Source: DATFAS01 sp035254305 (GTDB taxonomy: Bacteria > Bacillota > Bacilli > Aneurinibacillales > RAOX-1). Taken from it: a stretch of 9,955 nucleotides of DNA. Of the stretch, positions 5,357 to 9,955 are shown piece by piece. The translations under genes were made by a program, and so were the position numbers. The DNA lies in the NCBI GenBank assembly GCA_035254305.1, contig DATFAS010000216.1:1-9955 (forward strand), written 5' to 3'. Under the pieces are notes generated by a model. It was not told the origin of the DNA. It worked only from the letters and a program-made list of their open reading frames with translations, and searched no databases. Position 1 is the stretch's first letter. Every line of letters starts with the position of its first letter.

Positions 5357-6637
5357 ATGACTCAGGTATTAGCCGCTCGTGCAGGTAAAATCACTCCAGA
5401 GATGGAATGGATAGCTACCCAAGAAAATGTAGATATTCAATTAATACAAGAAGGAGTAGCTACAGGTAAAATCGTTATTCCAAGAAACATTGTACGTAAA
5501 CCGTTTAATTATGTTGGAATTGGACAGGGATTACGTATAAAAGTAAATGCTCTTATCGGTACATCCAGTGACCGTGAGGAGATGACAGATGAAGTAATAA
5601 AACTAAAGAATGTGGAATCTACTGGTTGTGATGCGGTTATGGATTTAAGCACCGGTGGAAATATTGATGGGATGAGACGGCTCTCTTTAGATAATACGAA
5701 CATTCCCGTCGGTACGGTGCCCATTTATCAGGCAGCAATTGAAGCCATTAAAAAACGTGGCAGTATCGTTGCTATGACAGAAGAGGATATGTTTGAAACG
5801 ATCGAAAAACAAGCAGCGGATGGTGTTGACTTTATGGCCATTCACTCTGCTTTTAATTTAGAAACGCTTAACCGACTTAATAAAAGTGGACGAATTACGG
5901 ATGTAGTCAGTAGAGGCGGTTCTTTCCTAACGGGATGGATGATTCATAATGAGAAAGAAAACCCGTTATATGAACAATTTGACAGAGTGTTGGAAATCCT
6001 AAAGAAATATGATGTTACACTAAGTCTTGGAGATGCGATTCGTCCTGGTTGTACAGCTGATTCGCTGGATGGAGCACAACTTCAAGGATTGATAGTTGCT
6101 GGCGAACTGGTCGCCAGAGCTCATGCAGTTGGCGTTCAGGTAATGGTAGAGGGCCCAGGACATGTTCCTATGAACCATGTAGAAGCAACGATGCTGTTAC
6201 AGAAACGTTTATGTAATCATGCACCGTACTTTATTTTGGGAACATTGGCAACTGATATAGCTCCTGGATATGATCATATCACCTCTGCCATTGGTGGAGC
6301 TATTGCTGGCGCTGCCGGAGCTGATTTTCTATGCTATGTTACACCAGCCGAACATCTGGGATTGCCTACAGATCAAGACGTTAAAGAAGGGGCTGTAGCT
6401 GCTCGGATTGCTGCTCATGTGGCCGATCTTGCTCGAGGAAACAAGAAAGCATGGGAAAGAGATTTGCAAATGGCCAATGCTCGGGTAGTGCTTGATTTCG
6501 ACAGGCAAATGAATCTTTCTATAGATCCTGAGAAATTAAGAGCAATCAAAGGTACTGAAAGTGGTGATCACCACTGCACGGTTTGCGAATCGGAGTGTGC
6601 AGCACAAATTGCAGCTAAATATTTTGGGATTATTTAA
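5357..6637 (+). CDS. bzaB: ThiC paralogue, probable 5-hydroxybenzimidazole synthase subunit BzaB
   Basis: Second ThiC-family radical-SAM protein, 426 residues, co-linear with its upstream neighbour without gaps through about residue 390. It keeps ThiC-like SRGGS (185-189), VEGPGHVPM (264-272, with Glu265 and His269), APGYDHITSAIG (302-313) and CYVTPAEHLG (326-335). The motif that reads HCG in the partner is HSAFN here (163-167). The C-terminal cluster is Cys407, 410 and 414. It should act with the upstream protein to make 5-hydroxybenzimidazole in the cytoplasm. The upstream gene ends in ATGA (5348-5351). I prefer the ATG at 5357, which has AGAGAGG nine bases upstream and gives the MTQ start shared with the partner; the ATG at 5348 abuts that site. 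Translation is probably coupled. No cobT, bzaC, bzaD or bzaE follows, and no strong terminator is visible downstream on this strand. Confidence 0.85.
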   Translation: MTQVLAARAGKITPEMEWIATQENVDIQLIQEGVATGKIVIPRNIVRKPFNYVGIGQGLRIKVNALIGTSSDREEMTDEVIKLKNVESTGCDAVMDLSTGGNIDGMRRLSLDNTNIPVGTVPIYQAAIEAIKKRGSIVAMTEEDMFETIEKQAADGVDFMAIHSAFNLETLNRLNKSGRITDVVSRGGSFLTGWMIHNEKENPLYEQFDRVLEILKKYDVTLSLGDAIRPGCTADSLDGAQLQGLIVAGELVARAHAVGVQVMVEGPGHVPMNHVEATMLLQKRLCNHAPYFILGTLATDIAPGYDHITSAIGGAIAGAAGADFLCYVTPAEHLGLPTDQDVKEGAVAARIAAHVADLARGNKKAWERDLQMANARVVLDFDRQMNLSIDPEKLRAIKGTESGDHHCTVCESECAAQIAAKYFGII

Positions 6638-6816
6638 GTTTTGTACCCCCGATAAAACCAGAATGAAAACATGTTAAGAAAGGGTTCGTGCCAACACTCT
6701 GTTTAATCATTCATTTATGTAATAAAGAAGAGGATAAATAGCCATTTACTAAACTATCTATTCTCTAATGATAATAGTCTATTAAACTAAAGCTAGAGGT
6801 TTTACGACACGAAGGA
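6638..6816. other. Gap after bzaB with no recognised element
   Basis: These A+T-rich bases separate bzaB from the terminator of the converging SPFH/RHH operon. I see no gene, no RNA and no strong plus-strand terminator, only short imperfect inverted repeats without T tracts. Confidence 0.5.
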
Positions 6817-6853
6817 TAAAAAAGAGGAAGAGCTGATACCATGCTCCTCCCCT
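6817..6853 (-). terminator. Terminator of the SPFH/RHH operon
   Basis: Read on the minus strand, an 11-bp stem (6853-6843 with 6833-6823, two G-T pairs) closes a nine-base loop and is followed by a run of T (complement of the A run ending at 6823). The stem overlaps the TAG stop codon of the RHH gene. On the plus strand it lacks a T tract, so it would be at best a weak end for bzaB transcripts. Confidence 0.8.
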
Positions 6854-7025
6854 ATTCCTTATTCCCTCCCTCATTTTCCTTCCATCTCCCTGAACGTTTC
6901 GCTGCCTCTCGCAAAATATGCTCAATATGTGCATTCACACTTCGCAGTTCATCGGCTGCCCACCTCTCTAGGGTTGCATAGAGCTTAGGGTCGATACGAA
7001 GTGGGAAACTTTTCTTAGGAGCCAT
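6852..7025 (-). CDS. Arc-like ribbon-helix-helix DNA-binding protein
   Basis: A 57-residue protein starting MAPKKSFPLRIDPKLYATLE. The FPLRI strand (7-11), the first helix (about 13-27) and the second helix after RSVNAHIEHIL (28-38) make a complete ribbon-helix-helix unit of the Arc/MetJ type. Such proteins act as dimers, insert the paired strand into the DNA major groove and are usually repressors. The start is set at 7025, one base after the stop of the SPFH gene, since the RHH fold begins here and the longer frame (from 7079) only overlaps that gene. There is no strong ribosome-binding site, so translation is probably coupled to the upstream gene. Autoregulation of the shared promoter, where phased repeats occur, is an inference. 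A toxin-antitoxin role is not supported, because the partner is a membrane SPFH protein. Confidence 0.85.
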   Translation of the reverse strand: MAPKKSFPLRIDPKLYATLERWAADELRSVNAHIEHILREAAKRSGRWKENEGGNKE

Positions 7026-7026
7026 T

Positions 7027-7869
7027 CTAATAGACAGTTCCAGCGTTGATGATTGGTTGCGCAGAACGTTCAGAAACAATGGAAACCATTAAATTATTGA
7101 CCATAGCTGCTTTTCTTTCTTCATCAAGATGGACGGTTCCATCCTTTTCTAATTGATCAATCGCGAGCTTCACCATGCCAACCGCACCATCCACTATAAT
7201 TTGACGGGATGCAAGGATAGCCTTGGCTTGTTGGCGTTGCAGCATAGCAGGTGCAATCTCTGGTGAATAAGCTAGGTGCATCAGTCTAGCCTCCATGATC
7301 TCTACTCCCGATAAATCTAGTCTTCTTTGCAAGTCCTCTTGTAACTCCCTAGCCACATCATCGGAGTTGCCCCGTAGCGAAATTTCTTGGGAAGGATCGT
7401 GGTTATCATAAGGATACATACTTGCCACATGCCGTAATCCTGTTTCACTCTGAATCTTAATAAACTCCTGATAATTCTCTACGTCAAAAACAGCCTTCTT
7501 AGGGTCCACAACTCTATACACCACGTTAGCCGCAATCTCAATAGGATTACCATCGATATCATTAACCTTCAACTTACCGCTTTCGAAATTTTGTACCCGC
7601 AGTGAAATCTTTTTCTTATAGCTAAAAGGAACCGTACACGAGAAGCCAGACTCCTTAATCACTCCTAAATATTTTCCAAAAAACATGACCACTATAGCCT
7701 GATTGGGTTGGATAATTGTTAAACCGGATAACAACGACACCCCAATAATAAAGAAGAGGATTGCTGTTATATTTTCATTCACAATCAAATAAGCACCAAC
7801 CAACAAAGATAGTAACGATAAAATCAAAGCCAAAAAGCCATTCATTCGAAACACTTGATTATCTGTCAT
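7027..7869 (-). CDS. SPFH/band-7 domain membrane protein
   Basis: A 280-residue membrane protein of the SPFH (stomatin/prohibitin/flotillin/HflK-C) superfamily, whose members organise membrane microdomains or modulate membrane proteases. Two hydrophobic helices lie at about residues 11-30 and 35-52. An SPFH domain follows, from IIQPNQAIVVMFFGKYLG (52-69) through VQNFES (92-97), VNDIDGNPIEIAANVVYRV (102-120) and the DDVARELQEDLQRRLDLSGV region (170-189). The C-terminal part has the Ala/Gln-rich helix PAMLQRQQAKAILASRQIIV (207-226) typical of the family. The start at 7869 is preferred because AGGAGGAG lies about nine bases upstream; the in-frame ATG at 7878 abuts that site. It is followed after one base by the RHH gene. 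The exact role is unknown. Confidence 0.9.
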   Translation of the reverse strand: MTDNQVFRMNGFLALILSLLSLLVGAYLIVNENITAILFFIIGVSLLSGLTIIQPNQAIVVMFFGKYLGVIKESGFSCTVPFSYKKKISLRVQNFESGKLKVNDIDGNPIEIAANVVYRVVDPKKAVFDVENYQEFIKIQSETGLRHVASMYPYDNHDPSQEISLRGNSDDVARELQEDLQRRLDLSGVEIMEARLMHLAYSPEIAPAMLQRQQAKAILASRQIIVDGAVGMVKLAIDQLEKDGTVHLDEERKAAMVNNLMVSIVSERSAQPIINAGTVY

Positions 7870-7884
7870 ACTAATCATCTCCTC

Positions 7885-7898
7885 CTGTATTAATACAG
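7885..7898. promoter_or_regulatory. 14-bp palindrome near the SPFH ribosome-binding site
   Basis: CTGTATTAATACAG is a perfect palindrome that touches the AGGAGGAG ribosome-binding site of the SPFH gene and lies downstream of its likely promoter. It could be an operator. I cannot name the regulator. Confidence 0.4.
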
Positions 7899-7928
7899 TG
7901 ATATCATATTGATATTATTATGGTATCA
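7899..7928. promoter_or_regulatory. Phased repeats over the SPFH/RHH promoter
   Basis: TGATAT, TGATAT and TGGTAT begin at 7899, 7910 and 7921, exactly 11 bases apart and so on one face of the helix. The outer parts also form an imperfect inverted repeat (TGATATCAT at 7899-7907, ATGGTATCA at 7920-7928, one mismatch). The block covers the candidate -10 element, which suits a repressor site. Confidence 0.5.
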
Positions 7929-7948
7929 CGAGAGAGAAAGAGAATCAA
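7920..7948 (-). promoter_or_regulatory. Candidate promoter of the SPFH/RHH operon
   Basis: On the minus strand TTGATT (7948-7943) and TACCAT (7925-7920) are 17 bases apart. Each matches the sigma-A consensus at four of six positions. The position, about 50 bases before the SPFH start, is suitable, but the match is only fair. Confidence 0.4.
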
Positions 7949-8003
7949 GGTGCATCAACCTAAAAATTTTCATTTAGCAAAGTGGGCTTTAAACAAAGAA
8001 GAT

Positions 8004-8041
8004 AAGCCGGTAATCCTCCTACTACAAAGGATTACCGGCTT
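8004..8041 (-). terminator. Terminator of the second chemoreceptor gene
   Basis: A perfect 14-bp inverted repeat, AAGCCGGTAATCCT at 8004-8017 and its complement at 8028-8041, closes a ten-base loop. On the minus strand it is followed by a moderately T-rich stretch (ATCTTCTTTGTTT). It lies about 57 bases past the stop of the chemoreceptor gene and isolates it from the SPFH operon. Confidence 0.8.
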
Positions 8042-8097
8042 AATCAACAGAATCTATTAGAATGAAAACTCTACCTTCAGGGCACCCACAGATCGCC

Positions 8098-9807
8098 TTA
8101 ATATCTAAATTGACTAACGATTTGCTGCAGCTCCTCTGCTAACTTGGCTAACGCTTGAGCAGAGGCTGATATTTCCTCCATGGTTGCGTGCTGTTCCTCA
8201 GCTGATGCTGCTACATATTGGGTATTCCCTGCCGTCTGGGCAGAAATGTTAGCTACGTGCTCAATCATCTTTACCATCCGATTGGACCCCGAGCCAACCT
8301 GCTTGGCAACCGCATTCACTTCCTGCGACTGGGCAGTAATTTGTTCAATCATCGCCACAATATCATTGAAGGCTTTACCCGTCTTATCCACCATCCCAAT
8401 TCCATCATGAACCGCAGATGTACCCTCCTTCATGGAACATACGGCTGCCTCTGCTTCATGTTGGATCTTTAAAATCAACTCACTAATTTGACTAGCAGCC
8501 AAATTGGATTGTTCGGCTAATTTACGTACCTCGTCTGCTACCACAGCAAAACCACGACCGTGTACACCTGCCCGCGCAGCCTCAATCGCTGCATTTAAAG
8601 ACAACAGATTGGTTTCATTCGAAACATATGTAATTAATGTGACGATATTATCAATCTCTTTCGTCTTTTCTCCAAGGGAATCGATAATTTGAGCAGTGGA
8701 GGCTACTTTCTCCTCTACGGACGCCATGTAAGCCATCGTATCGATAACCGTCTGCTTTCCATCCATAGCCATATGATTTGCCTGAACAGAGGACTCGGCA
8801 ACAGTCTGAATGGATTGCTCAACCTGACCCATTCCTTTTGCCATTTCGATGATGACATGTGTCACTTCATTTGCATCTGCAACCTGCTTCTCGGTTCCCT
8901 GTGCCATTTCCTGAACCGAAACAGAGATTTGTTCTGTCGCGCGATTGGTTTGTTCTGCACTAGCGGATAATTGCTCTGAGGAAGACGCGACGAGCTCTGA
9001 ATTTGTTCCCACTTTTTTCACCATCATACGAAGATTGTTCGTCATGAGGTTAAAAGCTTCAACGACAGTACCGATCTCATCCCGATTAGAAATCCGAAGT
9101 GGGTCTAAGGTTAAATCTCCCCCGGCAATTTTTTCAGCTCGAACAGCGAGTAAGCCCATTGGTTTAGAAATCATTTGAGATATGACCCAAGCAACTAAAA
9201 TGCTCAACCCCATCGAAATCCCTGCTAGAACCCAAACCATTTTTTGTCCTTGATCTAGTAATTGCACAGATTTCGCTGTAGCAGCATCTGAACCCGTTTT
9301 TTGAATATCAATCAACTTGTCTACGTCCGCCATAGCGGCTTGTGCATCACTTCGAGCAGAGAGCATATGCTGATTTGCCTGGTCAACATTATGATTATTT
9401 AAATCATTAATAACTCCTGACATTTTGTTGACGAAGCTATCATAATGAGTTTCCATATCATTGAAGGCCTCGATCCCTTCCGGTACGAATAATAAAGGCC
9501 TTAGCTGTTCCCGATCATCTTTCACATGTGAAATGGTTTGAGCATAGTCCTTAACAATTTCCTTACGTAGATTAGGATCAGTTTGAGCAATATATTGAAA
9601 AGCAAGATTGGAGGTATCTGCTAGATCGCCATGAAGCTGTGCCACCCAATACATTTTGGCCATCCACTGATTTTGAATTTCTTTGGCCTTGTCCCCCATC
9701 TTTTGCATATCATGAATCGTACTGGCAGATTGCAAAATCAACAATACCTGGATAATCAAAAAACTTAAATAAAGCTTTTTCCTGATCGACCATTTCATCC
9801 TCATCAC
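8098..9807 (-). CDS. Methyl-accepting chemotaxis protein with four-helix-bundle-type sensor
   Basis: Complete 569-residue chemoreceptor. A short cytoplasmic N-terminus precedes a membrane helix at about 12-29. An all-helical extracellular domain at about 31-188, consistent with the 4HB_MCP class, follows, and a second helix spans about 190-212. HAMP (about 213-265, SKPMGLLAVRAEKIAGGDLT and NRDEIG) leads into the signalling coiled coil. The kinase-control tip is TNLLSLNAAIEAARAG (399-414) followed by HGRGFAVVADEVRKLAEQS (416-434). Candidate methylation sites lie in the Glu/Gln-rich arms before and after it. There is no C-terminal pentapeptide tether for CheR. The start at 9807 has AAAGG five bases upstream; the next ATG codon (9804) is equally possible. 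A TATAAT hexamer on the minus strand (9871-9866) lacks a good -35 partner. The ligand is unknown. Confidence 0.95.
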   Translation of the reverse strand: MMRMKWSIRKKLYLSFLIIQVLLILQSASTIHDMQKMGDKAKEIQNQWMAKMYWVAQLHGDLADTSNLAFQYIAQTDPNLRKEIVKDYAQTISHVKDDREQLRPLLFVPEGIEAFNDMETHYDSFVNKMSGVINDLNNHNVDQANQHMLSARSDAQAAMADVDKLIDIQKTGSDAATAKSVQLLDQGQKMVWVLAGISMGLSILVAWVISQMISKPMGLLAVRAEKIAGGDLTLDPLRISNRDEIGTVVEAFNLMTNNLRMMVKKVGTNSELVASSSEQLSASAEQTNRATEQISVSVQEMAQGTEKQVADANEVTHVIIEMAKGMGQVEQSIQTVAESSVQANHMAMDGKQTVIDTMAYMASVEEKVASTAQIIDSLGEKTKEIDNIVTLITYVSNETNLLSLNAAIEAARAGVHGRGFAVVADEVRKLAEQSNLAASQISELILKIQHEAEAAVCSMKEGTSAVHDGIGMVDKTGKAFNDIVAMIEQITAQSQEVNAVAKQVGSGSNRMVKMIEHVANISAQTAGNTQYVAASAEEQHATMEEISASAQALAKLAEELQQIVSQFRY

Positions 9808-9926
9808 TGCCTTTATCCGATTTTTAACCCTCTATATTAACGTCTATCATTATTCACCTCACTTTATTATATAAATTCCTTTTCATTCATTTAGAGATTC
9901 ATAGTTTTCGATTTACAAAATTGAAC

Positions 9927-9955
9927 AAAAAAAGACCAGTATGGGTTACCTGGCC
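9927..9955 (-). terminator. Probable terminator of a minus-strand gene beyond the right edge
   Basis: On the minus strand GGCCAG (9955-9950) can pair with CTGGTC (9939-9934) across a ten-base loop, with one G-T pair, and seven T follow (complement of 9927-9933). The stem reaches the last base of the window and may continue outside it. Confidence 0.6.

Noticed and set aside
4041..6637. Reading the two ThiC-like genes as a duplicated thiamine-synthesis thiC
   Set aside because: The leader is a cobalamin riboswitch, not a TPP one; both proteins are short-form, and two divergent tandem copies match the bzaA-bzaB arrangement. Sequence phylogeny would settle it.
6638..6816. Imperfect inverted repeats after bzaB as a plus-strand terminator
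   Set aside because: Stems are short or mismatched and none is followed by a T tract.
8180..9178. Plus-strand frames inside the second chemoreceptor gene
   Set aside because: They are antisense to a complete, motif-rich chemoreceptor.
1..9955. CRISPR arrays, insertion sequences, tRNA or rRNA genes
   Set aside because: No regularly spaced repeats, transposase frames or characteristic RNA motifs were seen on either strand.

Overview
The window looks like chromosomal DNA of a low-GC Gram-positive bacterium (Bacillota, most likely Bacillales-like). The evidence is A+T-rich sequence, strong AGGAGG-type ribosome-binding sites, T-tract terminators, a Ric/ScdA protein, chemoreceptors of Firmicute type and two small proteins whose composition recalls spore-surface proteins. 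I cannot name the species.

Layout, left to right. (1) A chemoreceptor gene (minus, 1457 to beyond base 1) with a double-Cache sensor, cut by the left edge. (2) A 416-bp leader region with an orphan ribosome-binding site and a doubtful 48-codon ORF. (3) Two convergent small genes: a plus-strand protein with a possible Sm-like N-terminus and a Tyr/Pro-rich tail, and a minus-strand Gln-rich repeat protein. They share a 16-bp-stem terminator. (4) A minus-strand di-iron Fe-S repair protein (Ric/ScdA). (5) On the plus strand, a near-consensus promoter, a cobalamin riboswitch with an intrinsic terminator, and two tandem short-form ThiC paralogues, best read as bzaA-bzaB. (6) A minus-strand pair encoding a membrane SPFH/band-7 protein and a ribbon-helix-helix DNA-binding protein, with repeats over the promoter. 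(7) A second chemoreceptor (minus) with a four-helix-bundle-type sensor and its own terminator. The right edge carries what looks like the terminator of another minus-strand gene outside the window.

The metabolic core is bzaA-bzaB. In the oxygen-independent route to the cobalamin lower ligand, BzaA and BzaB (or the single enzyme BzaF) convert the purine intermediate AIR to 5-hydroxybenzimidazole. The cobalamin riboswitch, and the absence of any thiamine signal, supports this over thiamine synthesis. The methylation genes bzaC, bzaD, bzaE and the activation gene cobT are not next to the pair, so the local set would stop at 5-hydroxybenzimidazole unless they lie elsewhere. The divergently transcribed Ric gene repairs Fe-S clusters damaged by NO or oxidants, and BzaA/BzaB are expected to carry oxygen-sensitive clusters; a functional link is only suggested by position.

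The pathway itself is known. The less ordinary points are the complementary motif losses in the two paralogues, the three-segment switching element of the riboswitch, the helically phased repeats over the SPFH/RHH promoter, and the 14-residue-repeat Gln-rich protein.
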